DNA from: CAYUMU01 sp964445985
GTDB taxonomy: Bacteria > Planctomycetota > Planctomycetia > Pirellulales > S012-138
Assembly: GCA_964445985.1 (NCBI GenBank)
Contig: CAYUMU010000052.1
Location: 1 to 49,627, forward strand
Length of the DNA: 49,627 nucleotides
Reading direction: 5' to 3'
Below, piece after piece: positions 34,680 through 42,543 of this stretch. How positions within the stretch are numbered: position 1 is the first letter of the stretch; each line of letters begins with the position of its first letter. The position numbers and the translations under genes were made by a program. The notes beneath the pieces were generated by a model, which saw nothing but the letters and a program-made list of their open reading frames with translations, did no database searches and was not told the origin of the DNA.

Positions 34680-35165
34680 GTGGCTGCAACAGAATCAACT
34701 CGTGGCGAACTGATCGACAAGGTCGTCAAGATCCGACGGTGCGCCGCCGTGGTCAAAGGCGGACGTCGCTTTAGCTTTACCGCCATGGTCGTGGTCGGCA
34801 ACGGACACGGTCGGGTCGGCTGGGGTTACGGCAAGGCCAACGAAGTCCCCCCGTGCGTGGAAAAAGCCGTCAAAGACGCCACGCGGAACATGATCAGCGT
34901 TCCCATTGTGGGCACCACGATCCCGCATACCGTTGAAGGCCGCTTCGGCGCCGCCCGCGTCATCCTGCTGCCGGCTTCGGCCGGTACCGGCGTGATCGCC
35001 GGCTCCAGCGTCCGCGCCGTGTGCGAAGCCGTCGGCCTGCACGATATCCTCACCAAGAGCTTTGGCTCCACCAACCCCATTAACCTCGTGAAGGCCACCA
35101 TCAACGCCTTCGAATCGCTGCGAACCGCCGAACAGGTGGCCGGGCTGCGAGGAGTGACCCTATGA
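34680..35165 (+). CDS. rpsE: 30S ribosomal protein S5
   Basis: S5 is part of the mRNA entry channel and affects fidelity. GTG 34680 is favoured because AAGGAG (34669-34674) ends five bases before it. The GTG at 34674 is the other choice. The product (AATESTRGELIDKVVKIRRC, VVKGGRRFSFTAMVVVGNGH, then AVGLHDILTKSFGSTNPINL) has the whole two-domain protein. It overlaps rplO by four bases (ATGA), and the usual rpmD gene between them is absent. Confidence 0.95.
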   Translation: MAATESTRGELIDKVVKIRRCAAVVKGGRRFSFTAMVVVGNGHGRVGWGYGKANEVPPCVEKAVKDATRNMISVPIVGTTIPHTVEGRFGAARVILLPASAGTGVIAGSSVRAVCEAVGLHDILTKSFGSTNPINLVKATINAFESLRTAEQVAGLRGVTL

Positions 35166-35653
35166 ACCTGCACGAAGTCAATCAGGGCGTTCAAGGCAAC
35201 CGCAAGCGTCGGCGAATCGGTCGCGGTATCGGCTCCGGCAGCGGTAAAACCTCCGCCCGTGGCCATAAGGGCGCCCGTTCACGGCCCAGCTTCAAGTCGC
35301 ATCCCGCCTTCGAAGGCGGCCAAATGCCCTTGGCTCGCCGGATTCCCAAACGCGGCTTCAACAACCGCTGGGCCAAAACGGTCTGCGTCGTCAACGTGGT
35401 CGATCTCAACGATTCGTTCCAAGACGGCGACGAAGTCACGCTGGAAACGCTTCAAGGGCAAAACCTCGCCAAAGGCGTGTTCGATATCCTCAAAATACTG
35501 GGCGATGGCGAGCTCACCAAAAAGCTGACGGTCAAAGCGCAACGGTTCAGCAAGTCGGCCGCGGAAAAAATTAAACAAGCTGGCGGTGAAGCGGTGGTGT
35601 TGCCAGGACCAAGGAAATTCGTCAAACAGAGTAAACAGAAGGCGGCCAAGTAA
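35162..35653 (+). CDS. rplO: 50S ribosomal protein L15
   Basis: L15 is a late-assembly protein of the large subunit. ATG 35162 overlaps the rpsE stop. The 163-residue product begins NLHEVNQGVQGNRKRRRIGR and contains the conserved GKTSARGHKGARSRPSFK and FEGGQMPLARRIPKRGFNNR segments. In most bacteria L30 (rpmD) separates S5 and L15. Here the two genes abut directly, so L30 is missing at this site. Confidence 0.96.
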   Translation: MNLHEVNQGVQGNRKRRRIGRGIGSGSGKTSARGHKGARSRPSFKSHPAFEGGQMPLARRIPKRGFNNRWAKTVCVVNVVDLNDSFQDGDEVTLETLQGQNLAKGVFDILKILGDGELTKKLTVKAQRFSKSAAEKIKQAGGEAVVLPGPRKFVKQSKQKAAK

Positions 35654-35794
35654 GACCAGCCCGGCCGGTAATGTAAAGCTCGCGCCCTCGCCGCGGATCG
35701 GCGCGGGGCGTGCTGGCAGGGCTATCGCCGCCCCAGAGCCTCTTCCCAGGGAAAGGGATGGGGTGTTCTTTTTTTCTCGAGGACGGATCGAGCC

Positions 35795-37153
35795 ATGTTC
35801 AAAAAGTTGCGTGACGTCTTCTCGGTGCCGGAATTGCGGCAAAAGATCTTCCTCACGCTGATGTTCCTTGCCATCTATCGCATCGGCTGGCAAATCCCCT
35901 TGCCCGTCGTCGATACCAGCAAGAGCTACCTCAGCCAAAGCAGCGAGGACCTGAAAGGCTTCATCGACCAGGTGTCGCTGTTCAGTGCCAGCCAGTTGAG
36001 CCAGTCCACGATCTTCGGGCTGGGCATCATGCCCTACATCTCCGCTTCCATTATCTTCCAACTGCTCGCCAGCGTCTGGGGTCCGCTCGAACGATTGCAG
36101 AAGGAGGGCGAAAGCGGCAGGAAAAAAATCAACGAGTACACCCGCTACGCCACGGTGGTCATCTGCCTGGCGCAAAGCTGGATGTACGTCAAATACATGA
36201 CCAACATCAATCCCCAGTTCGCGGTCGATGAAATCGCCGATTCGAATATGTTGCAGCTCACCTTTGGCTGGCAACTGGTCTGCGTGCTGACCATGACCGC
36301 CGGCACGGTGTTCCTCATGTGGCTGGGCGAACAGATCGACCAATACGGCATCGGCAACGGCATCAGCCTGCTGATCATGGCTGGTATTTTGGCCCAAATG
36401 CCCAGCTCGCTGCTGAAGATTTTCACCCCGATTTATGAGTCAGGTTTTGAGCTGGGTGGCGGCGGCGGCAAACTGGGCGTGGAAAGCATCATCGTGCTCA
36501 TGGCCCTGTTTGTTGCGGTCGTGGCCGGCGTGGTGTTCATCTACCAAGGCCAGCGGCGAATTGCCACGCAAAGCGCCAAGCATGTTCGCGGCCGGCGCGT
36601 GTATGGCGGCACCCGCCAGTACCTACCCCTCAAGGTCAATCAGGCTGGCGTCATGCCGATCATTTTCGCCAGCAGCTTGCTGCTGTTTCCGGCCATGATT
36701 TTCCAGTACCTCGCCAAGACCTTCCCCAGCGGCCCTTGGTACGAATTGCAGAACTCGTTCCAACGCGGAACCTCCTTCATTTACAACCTCAGCTACGTGC
36801 TGCTGATTTTCTTCTTCTGTTACTTCTGGACGGCCATCACCTTCAATCCCAAAGACATGGCCAACAACCTCAAGGATTTCGGCAGCTTCATTCCTGGTTA
36901 TCGGCCTGGTAAACGCACGGCCGACTACCTGGAAAAGGTCATGGTGCGAATCACCTACGTCGGCGCCGGCTTCCTTGCCCTGGTGGCCATCACGCCCACG
37001 ATTATCTCGTCGGCGATGGGCATCGATATGCAGCTGGCCAGTTTCTACGGTGGAACCGGCCTGCTGATTGCCGTCAGCGTGGCCTTCGATCTGGTTCAAA
37101 AGATCGACAGCCACCTGGTCATGCGAAATTACAAAGGACTGCTGGAAGGCTAA
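35795..37153 (+). CDS. secY: Preprotein translocase subunit SecY
   Basis: SecY is the channel of the Sec translocon in the inner membrane. The 452-residue product has the usual ten-helix layout, with the periplasmic and cytoplasmic signatures GIMPYISASIIFQLLASVWG, QYGIGNGISLLIMAGI and VNQAGVMPIIFASSLLLFPA. The C-terminus (DSHLVMRNYKGLLEG) matches the family end. ATG 35795 follows GAGGACGG. It lies between rplO and rpmJ, with no adk, map or infA. Confidence 0.96.
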   Translation: MFKKLRDVFSVPELRQKIFLTLMFLAIYRIGWQIPLPVVDTSKSYLSQSSEDLKGFIDQVSLFSASQLSQSTIFGLGIMPYISASIIFQLLASVWGPLERLQKEGESGRKKINEYTRYATVVICLAQSWMYVKYMTNINPQFAVDEIADSNMLQLTFGWQLVCVLTMTAGTVFLMWLGEQIDQYGIGNGISLLIMAGILAQMPSSLLKIFTPIYESGFELGGGGGKLGVESIIVLMALFVAVVAGVVFIYQGQRRIATQSAKHVRGRRVYGGTRQYLPLKVNQAGVMPIIFASSLLLFPAMIFQYLAKTFPSGPWYELQNSFQRGTSFIYNLSYVLLIFFFCYFWTAITFNPKDMANNLKDFGSFIPGYRPGKRTADYLEKVMVRITYVGAGFLALVAITPTIISSAMGIDMQLASFYGGTGLLIAVSVAFDLVQKIDSHLVMRNYKGLLEG

Positions 37154-37348
37154 CCAACCCGCCCCCGCAGCCCGTTGGGCTGGCCGCTCCCAGCCTGGGC
37201 AGCGGCGCCCCGGTCGCCGGGTCCGGTCCCACATAAACGCTCCCCCGCCGCCCACCGCGGCGGGCGCATTAGCAGATTCAGCGCCGGCCCCTTTTCAACG
37301 GGGCCGCGCTTCGGTACATTTTACAGTTTCCCTATTCGGTATTGAGCC

Positions 37349-37462
37349 ATGAAAGTTCGAGCCAGCGTTAAGCGGATTTGCGATAAGTGCAAGGTGGTCA
37401 AGCGCCGCGGAGTCGTATTCGTGATCTGCGCCAACCCCCGCCACAAGCAGCGGCAGGGTTAA
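37349..37462 (+). CDS. rpmJ: 50S ribosomal protein L36
   Basis: L36 is a tiny zinc-ribbon protein of the large subunit. ATG 37349 gives 37 residues, KVRASVKRICDKCKVVKRRG then VVFVICANPRHKQRQG. The C11, C14, C27 and H32 pattern is the zinc-binding type. It is too short for many gene finders. It follows secY by 195 bases and precedes rpsM by 198 bases. In many bacteria infA lies nearby, but no such gene is present. Confidence 0.95.
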   Translation: MKVRASVKRICDKCKVVKRRGVVFVICANPRHKQRQG

Positions 37463-37660
37463 TTGGCGACAGGTTTGGGTTTGGCCCCGTGCCATTTTCG
37501 CCCATGCCGTGTGCCGCCTGAGCCGTTTGGCCACAAGCGTGGCGGTGGTTTGGGTGGGCCGATTGGCGGTGGTGAGCCGGTGATCGGGCCGCTCCTGACC
37601 GTTGGTCCTGTAAGATCGCAGTTTCGGTAATCGCTCGTAGCTTTCCGGAGAGTTTTTAGT

Positions 37661-38044
37661 ATGCCGCGTCTTCTTGGTGTCGACATCCCCAACGATCGCC
37701 CTACTTGGGTGGCGCTGACGTATTTGTACGGGATTGGGCCGTTTACCGCTCGGGAGATCTGCCGCAAGGCTGGCATCGACCCCCACCGGCCGGCACGCGA
37801 TATTCCCGAGGCCGAGGTCGCCCGAATTGCCGTCCTGCTCGATAGCGATTACACCGTGGAGGGTCAGCTCCGCCGCCAGGTAACGCAAAACATCGCGCGG
37901 CTGCGAGATATCGGCAGCTACCGCGGCATGCGGCATCGTCGCGGACTGCCGGTTCGCGGCCAGCGCACACGAACCAACGCTCGTACCCGCAAGGGTCCCA
38001 AGAAGACCGTTGCCGGTAAGAAGGGTGTGAAGGATCTCCGCTAG
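37661..38044 (+). CDS. rpsM: 30S ribosomal protein S13
   Basis: S13 contacts the P-site tRNA and the large subunit. The 127-residue product reads PRLLGVDIPNDRPTWVALTY, LYGIGPFTAREICRKAGIDP, then GSYRGMRHRRGLPVRGQRTR and the basic tail NARTRKGPKKTVAGKKGVKD. All family hallmarks are present. It starts the alpha-operon segment of the cluster. CCGGAGAG lies 6-13 bases upstream of ATG 37661. Confidence 0.97.
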   Translation: MPRLLGVDIPNDRPTWVALTYLYGIGPFTAREICRKAGIDPHRPARDIPEAEVARIAVLLDSDYTVEGQLRRQVTQNIARLRDIGSYRGMRHRRGLPVRGQRTRTNARTRKGPKKTVAGKKGVKDLR

Positions 38045-38212
38045 TCGTCGCCAGGCTGTGCCGCCCCGGTGGGGGTGGCCGCTCCGGCGAACTCGGCTCC
38101 GAGCCTGGCTCGCGCCGGTTCCAGGCGAGGCAGGGCGAAGCGAGTCGGCGCGGGGACCATGTTAAGCATATTTTTTTCATAATTTCGTGCAGTGTTGCGG
38201 GAGTAGGTGAAG

Positions 38213-38593
38213 GTGGCCAAGGCAAAACGTCGCAAGATTCGCCGTAATGTTGCGTTAGGGGTGGCTTTCATCAAAGCCACGTTTAACAACACCACGGTCA
38301 CGATCACGGACAACCGCGGAGACACGCTCTGCTGGGCCAGCGCCGGCACCTGTGGCTTCAAGGGAAGTCGCAAGAGCACGCCGTTCGCGGGCCAGTGCGC
38401 CGCTCAACAGGCGGCTGAAAAGGCATCGAAGTTCGGTGTTAAAGAGCTGGAAGTGCGGGTCAAAGGCCCGGGAAGTGGCCGCGAAAGCGCCATCACCGCC
38501 CTGGAATCCGCCGGAATGAATATCAAGTCCATCGAGGACATCACACCGCTGCCCCACAACGGTTGCCGCCCGCCCAAAAAGCGCCGCGTCTAA
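38213..38593 (+). CDS. rpsK: 30S ribosomal protein S11
   Basis: S11 forms the platform near the mRNA exit. GTG 38213 gives AKAKRRKIRRNVALGVAFIK, the family N-terminus, with GGGAG at 38199-38203 nine bases upstream. GTG 38207 would add two residues. The 126-residue product has NNTTVTITDNRGDTLCWASA and VKGPGSGRESAITALESAGM. It is followed by a 255-base spacer with two hairpins, not by rpsD. Confidence 0.96.
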   Translation: MAKAKRRKIRRNVALGVAFIKATFNNTTVTITDNRGDTLCWASAGTCGFKGSRKSTPFAGQCAAQQAAEKASKFGVKELEVRVKGPGSGRESAITALESAGMNIKSIEDITPLPHNGCRPPKKRRV

Positions 38594-38617
38594 TCGTAGT
38601 GGACCCCAGAAGACCGT

Positions 38618-38701
38618 CGGCCGTTTGGCCGGCTGTCCGCAATCGGGTTCCGGCGGCGTGTCATTCCACGGGTGGTGGTTCGGTTTTTGGAGGACCGAAC
38701 C
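38618..38701 (+). promoter_or_regulatory. Paired hairpins upstream of rpoA
   Basis: CGGCC (38618-38622) pairs with GGCCG (38627-38631) around GTTT. Further on, GGTTCGGT (38677-38684) pairs perfectly with ACCGAACC (38694-38701) around a 9-base loop. Both are in the 255-base spacer between rpsK and rpoA, where rpsD often lies in other bacteria. A leader or processing function is possible. Confidence 0.4.
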
Positions 38702-38848
38702 GTGCATGCCATCCGCGGGGCGGCTCGGCCGTAGGTTCCCCAACACAGCCTAGTTTTCGCTTGCAAGCATTTTCTCTGGTTCGACTCGGCTCAAACCTGT
38801 TGTCGGCGTCGCCCAGAGGGCACTCAGACCCAACCCAGGGGGTTTTCG

Positions 38849-39844
38849 ATGCGTATCCGTTGGCGCGGTTTGGAGCTTCCCAGCCAGGTTCAGTGTGACC
38901 GTTCCTCGCTGAATGCCACCCACGGCATGTTTTACGCCGAGCCGTTTGAACGCGGTTTTGGCGTCACCATTGGCAACAGCCTCCGCCGCATTCTCCTCTC
39001 CAGCATCGAGGGGAGCGCGATCACTCAAATCAAGATCCACGGCGCCCAGCACGAGTTCACCACCCTGCCCGGCGTGGTGGAAGACATGACCGACCTGGTG
39101 CTCAACGTCAAATCGCTCGTGGTCAAAAACCATAGCGAAAGCACCAAGGTGGTGCGGATCGAGAAGAACACCCGCGGCGTGGTCACCGGCGCCGACGTGA
39201 TCACCGATGACTCGGTCGAAGTCATCAACCGCAATCACGTCATCGCCACCCTGACCGAAGACGTTAGCTTTGTGATGGAAATGGTCATCGAAAACGGCCG
39301 CGGATACGTCCCCGCCACCGAGCATAGCCCCAACGTCCAAGAAATCGGCATCATCCCCATCGACGCGGTCTTCAGCCCGGTCACCCGCGTTCGCTACGAA
39401 ATCGAAGAAACCCGCGTGGGCCAGAAGACCAACTACGATCGGTTGATCCTCGATATCCAGACCGATGGCTCCATCGGCCCGGAAATGGCCCTGGTCGAGG
39501 CCGCCAAAATCCTTCGCAAGCACCTCAACCCCTTCGTGCAATACAGCGAAATGGGTCCGGCCGTGCACGCCGAGGCTCGGGCCATGCAAAGCCCCGTGGC
39601 CGACGCCGATCTCGAAAGCAAACTCAACATGCCCCTGGCCGAGCTCAACCTGTCGGTTCGGGCCATGAATTGCCTCGAGTCCGAAATGATGACCACGGTT
39701 CGCGATCTGGTTACCAAGTCGGAAGACCAACTGCTCGAAGTCCGCAACTTCGGCGAAACCACGCTCAACGAAGTCCGCAGCCGCCTGGCCGACCTCGGCC
39801 TGCGACTCGGCATGCGGGTGGCCACCAGCCGCAGCATTTTCTAG
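38849..39844 (+). CDS. rpoA: DNA-directed RNA polymerase subunit alpha
   Basis: Alpha nucleates RNA polymerase assembly and contacts regulators and UP elements. The 331-residue product has the N-terminal dimerisation domain (FERGFGVTIGNSLRRILLSS), the assembly region (SVEVINRNHVIATL and following text) and the C-terminal DNA-binding domain (LAELNLSVRAMNCLESEMMT, then LLEVRNFGETTLNEVRSRLA). The domain order and length are normal. ATG 38849 follows CCAGGGGG. It is between rpsK and rplQ. Confidence 0.97.
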   Translation: MRIRWRGLELPSQVQCDRSSLNATHGMFYAEPFERGFGVTIGNSLRRILLSSIEGSAITQIKIHGAQHEFTTLPGVVEDMTDLVLNVKSLVVKNHSESTKVVRIEKNTRGVVTGADVITDDSVEVINRNHVIATLTEDVSFVMEMVIENGRGYVPATEHSPNVQEIGIIPIDAVFSPVTRVRYEIEETRVGQKTNYDRLILDIQTDGSIGPEMALVEAAKILRKHLNPFVQYSEMGPAVHAEARAMQSPVADADLESKLNMPLAELNLSVRAMNCLESEMMTTVRDLVTKSEDQLLEVRNFGETTLNEVRSRLADLGLRLGMRVATSRSIF

Positions 39845-40037
39845 TCAGCAACCGGCTGCCAGGGAAATCCGGCAGGCAACGAAACTCCTTTGTACTTTTG
39901 AACCAACATCCGCGCTCGGCACAGCCCCCGTTGCATCGGCTTTCTGCGATGCGGACGGCTGCCCGGCGCCAACAGATAGCAGCGAAGTCCGCCGCCAGTC
40001 GTGGCGGGCTTCCTTCCCCAGACGAAAAGAGATAGTC

Positions 40038-40619
40038 ATGCGGCACCGACGAAGCGGTCGTATCCTGGGACGGGCTCCTAGCCACCAACGGGCCTTGCTG
40101 CGCAACCTGGCCAGCGCCCTGTTCCTCACCGAACGCGATGCCGAGGGAGACGAAAACGCTCCCAAGGTCAAGGGTCGCATCATCACCACCCTGGCCAAAG
40201 CCAAGGAAGTGCGGCCCCTGGTCGAAAAGTGCATCACCATCGCCATCAAGGGCCTCCGAGCTCAATCCCAGGCCGATGAACACGGCACCTCCGCCCAGCG
40301 CGGATCGTCGGAATGGAAGAGCTGGCGCGAAAGCGATCGCTGGCAGGCTTGGAATCAAGCCATGGCTCCGGCCATCACCGCCCGGCGCCGCGTGCTGCAA
40401 CTCATCGGCGACAAGCAGGCCATGCGCGTGCTCTTCGAGATTGCCGACCGCTTCGATGACCGGCCCGGCGGCTATACCCGCATCATCCGCCTTGCCAAGC
40501 CCCGCTTGGGAGACGCCGGTCAAAGGGCCATGCTCGAATTCGTCGGCGCGCGCGATCGGGTGCAGCAAAAATCGCAAGCTCCTTCGTTCGAGAACGAACC
40601 AGAAGCCGCCTCCACCTGA
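40038..40619 (+). CDS. rplQ: 50S ribosomal protein L17, extended form
   Basis: L17 lies near the tunnel exit. The core is clear at both ends: RHRRSGRILGRAPSHQRALL, TTLAKAKEVRPLVEKCITIA, then FEIADRFDDRPGGYTRIIRL. An inserted segment (QSQADEHGTSAQRGSSEWKS and following residues, about 45 in total) and a short C-terminal tail bring it to 193 residues, well above the typical 115-130. ATG 40038 ends the ribosomal cluster. The insertion is probably lineage-specific. Confidence 0.95.
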   Translation: MRHRRSGRILGRAPSHQRALLRNLASALFLTERDAEGDENAPKVKGRIITTLAKAKEVRPLVEKCITIAIKGLRAQSQADEHGTSAQRGSSEWKSWRESDRWQAWNQAMAPAITARRRVLQLIGDKQAMRVLFEIADRFDDRPGGYTRIIRLAKPRLGDAGQRAMLEFVGARDRVQQKSQAPSFENEPEAAST

Positions 40620-40713
40620 TCCGTTCGGGGCCGAGGCTGCTCGCTTAAGTAGGTGTCGTCGGCCAGGCAGTCTTGGCCGGCAACCGCTTCCCCCCCGTCG
40701 CGGAAGGATCCTC

Positions 40714-41304
40714 GTGGGCGGCGTTCGTGTTCCCGCCGGTTTCAACTTCACGGGCCACATGGAGGCCCTCATCCGGCATGCCTGCGCCTGCGTTCCCGAA
40801 CTGGCGCACGTTCGCATGGACGCCGTGGCCGTCACCTACCGCCAAACCCGCAAGGCGGTCTCCCACGGCCTGCAAGCCTGCCTCACGCCCTTGCGATTCG
40901 AAAACGGAGCCCTGCAGGGCGAACTTCACGGCCGCCGCTGGTCCATGCCCCGCATGATCGGTCCCGCCGGCCAAGACCTGCTCTACCTGCTCAGCTTCTA
41001 CCTGCCGCGTTATCTGAACCGGCCCTTCCACGACAAGCTCGTGACCATCTTCCACGAACTGTGGCACATCAGCCCCGCCTTCGATGGCGACCTCCGCCGC
41101 CACCAAGGCCGCTGTTACATGCACAGCCCCCGCCAGGCCGATTTCGACGCCCAGGCCGAGTCGCTGCTGCAAACCTGGCTGGCGGCCGATCCGCCCCGCG
41201 AACTGTACGCCTTCCTGCAACACGACTTTCGCCGTCTGACCTCAATCCACGGCGGCGTCTGCGGCATCAAAGCCCCCATCCCGAAAATGCAGCCCTGCAA
41301 GTAG
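40714..41304 (+). CDS. Putative HExxH metallopeptidase
   Basis: GTG 40714 with GGAAGGA (40702-40708) upstream gives 196 residues. The motif HELWH at residues 114-118 (IFHELWHISPAFDGDLRRHQ) is a zinc-binding HExxH, followed by GRCYMHSPRQADFDAQAESL, where H130 or H137 could provide the third ligand. This arrangement resembles the putative phage-type metallopeptidase family (SprT-like). There is no signal peptide. Its place directly downstream of rplQ, on the same strand, suggests read-through from the ribosomal unit, but a functional link is not shown. Activity and substrate are unknown. Confidence 0.65.
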   Translation: MGGVRVPAGFNFTGHMEALIRHACACVPELAHVRMDAVAVTYRQTRKAVSHGLQACLTPLRFENGALQGELHGRRWSMPRMIGPAGQDLLYLLSFYLPRYLNRPFHDKLVTIFHELWHISPAFDGDLRRHQGRCYMHSPRQADFDAQAESLLQTWLAADPPRELYAFLQHDFRRLTSIHGGVCGIKAPIPKMQPCK

Positions 41305-41362
41305 CAACTCGGGCTCGCCTTGGCGTTTGCCCGATTTCGGCAGGGAGCGGTCCCGAGCCGCT

Positions 41363-41647
41363 TTAGAACTCGTGGAGCAATAGATCAAACAGCATCGCAG
41401 AAGCTTCTCGAATCTCGGCTGCCTGGTCCCCGGCGTAAAGGTTTGCTGCCGAATCGACGATGGGAATCAGATCAATCAAGACCCGTGCCGCCTCCTTGGG
41501 AACAAAGTCGGCCTCGGCGTGCTCCGCGCAGAAACGAGTGATCGTCTCTCTGAGCCGGTCGAAATCAGCCCGGCGAAATCCGTCTCCTTGACGTAAGGCA
41601 ATGCAGAACGACGAGGCATGTTCCCGGAGCTCGGTGGTAGTATTCAT
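41363..41647 (-). CDS. Hypothetical protein, 94 aa
   Basis: A minus-strand frame starting at ATG 41647. The product is a soluble helical protein (TELREHASSFCIALRQGDGF, RLRETITRFCAEHAEADFVP, then SAANLYAGDQAAEIREASAM) with no metal-binding motif. No strong ribosome-binding site is visible. I do not recognise the family. It is convergent with the metallopeptidase gene and could be real or chance. Confidence 0.4.
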   Translation of the reverse strand: MNTTTELREHASSFCIALRQGDGFRRADFDRLRETITRFCAEHAEADFVPKEAARVLIDLIPIVDSAANLYAGDQAAEIREASAMLFDLLLHEF

Positions 41648-41706
41648 GCAACAACGACCCGATCCGTAACCAACCTGCGACCATCACTTCGTGAAAAGAT
41701 GGCAAG

Positions 41707-42465
41707 CTACCGCTTCTTCTCCTTCAGCATCCGCTCAATCCGCTCGTTCTCCTTCACCAGCGCCGCCGGCGGAATGGCCATGGGCGTGAACTCCGACCGC
41801 GTCAGCTTTTCATCGCTCTCAATGGCCCGCCACCGCAGGTTGCGAAACCAGACTTCCTGGCCATGGTCCTGCAACCGCAGGTTCGCTCCCCGTTTGGTGA
41901 GGTCGCCGCCGCGAATCCGCAGAATCTCCACCTCGCGCGCCCAGCGGGGGTCGGTGTAATCAAAGTCGATCACCTTCTCGCCATTCAGCCAGTGTTGAAT
42001 CACCGAGCCTTGGCACACAATCCGGCCTTCGCTCCACTCGCCAAACGGCCGCGTGGCGTCTTTGCTGGGGGCCATGCAAAAGAACAGCGAGGCACACGCC
42101 TGGCGCGGGTTCTCCCCGTAAGGGCTGTTGGCGTTGTCCAGCACCTGGTACTCGTACTGGCTCGGCCGGTAATACACGCCGCTGTTGCACCCGCGCGACA
42201 CCTTGAACTCAAACCGCAGCTCAAAGTCGTCCGGCACTTTGGCCGCCGTGTAGGTGATATCGCCTCCGCGCTGGGGGCAGCCCATCGCCCCGTCTTTGAT
42301 CACCCACTTGCCGCCCTGCTGCCAGCCCTCGAAGCCGCGGCCGTCAAACAGGCTTTCAAAGCCCTGCTGTTGTTCGTCCTTGCTTAACGAGGCCGCTTCG
42401 CCCGCCGCCAGCTGAGAAACTGGCAGCGTCAGCAGCAACAGCAAAAACCCGATCGAGTGCTTCAT
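41707..42465 (-). CDS. Secreted DUF1080 (3-keto-disaccharide hydrolase) protein
   Basis: ATG 42465 starts the signal peptide KHSIGFLLLLLTLPVSQLAA. A GTG five codons earlier is less likely. The mature domain has FESLFDGRGFEGWQQGGKWV, the classic opening of DUF1080, then WVIKDGAMGCPQRGGDITYT, FELRFEFKVSRGCNSGVYYR, and HWLNGEKVIDFDYTDPRWAR. It is a second, distinct copy relative to the one at 23977. Its substrate is unknown, but glycan breakdown is the family context. It lies 78 bases downstream of the large secreted protein on the same strand, so co-transcription is likely. Confidence 0.87.
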   Translation of the reverse strand: MKHSIGFLLLLLTLPVSQLAAGEAASLSKDEQQQGFESLFDGRGFEGWQQGGKWVIKDGAMGCPQRGGDITYTAAKVPDDFELRFEFKVSRGCNSGVYYRPSQYEYQVLDNANSPYGENPRQACASLFFCMAPSKDATRPFGEWSEGRIVCQGSVIQHWLNGEKVIDFDYTDPRWAREVEILRIRGGDLTKRGANLRLQDHGQEVWFRNLRWRAIESDEKLTRSEFTPMAIPPAALVKENERIERMLKEKKR

Positions 42466-42543
42466 GGTAAGTTCGCTCACAATGCTAGATGGGGGGCGGA
42501 AAAGTTGCCGTCAGAACGCAGGGCGATTGTCCCCAACAAAGGT

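Noticed and set aside
35769..35775. Run of seven T before secY as a terminator
   Set aside because: No stable stem directly precedes it. The GC hairpin text is over 40 bases away, and secY translation follows directly.
35279..36397. Long minus frame opposite rplO and secY
   Set aside because: It runs antisense to two strongly conserved genes and has no ribosome-binding site or motif.
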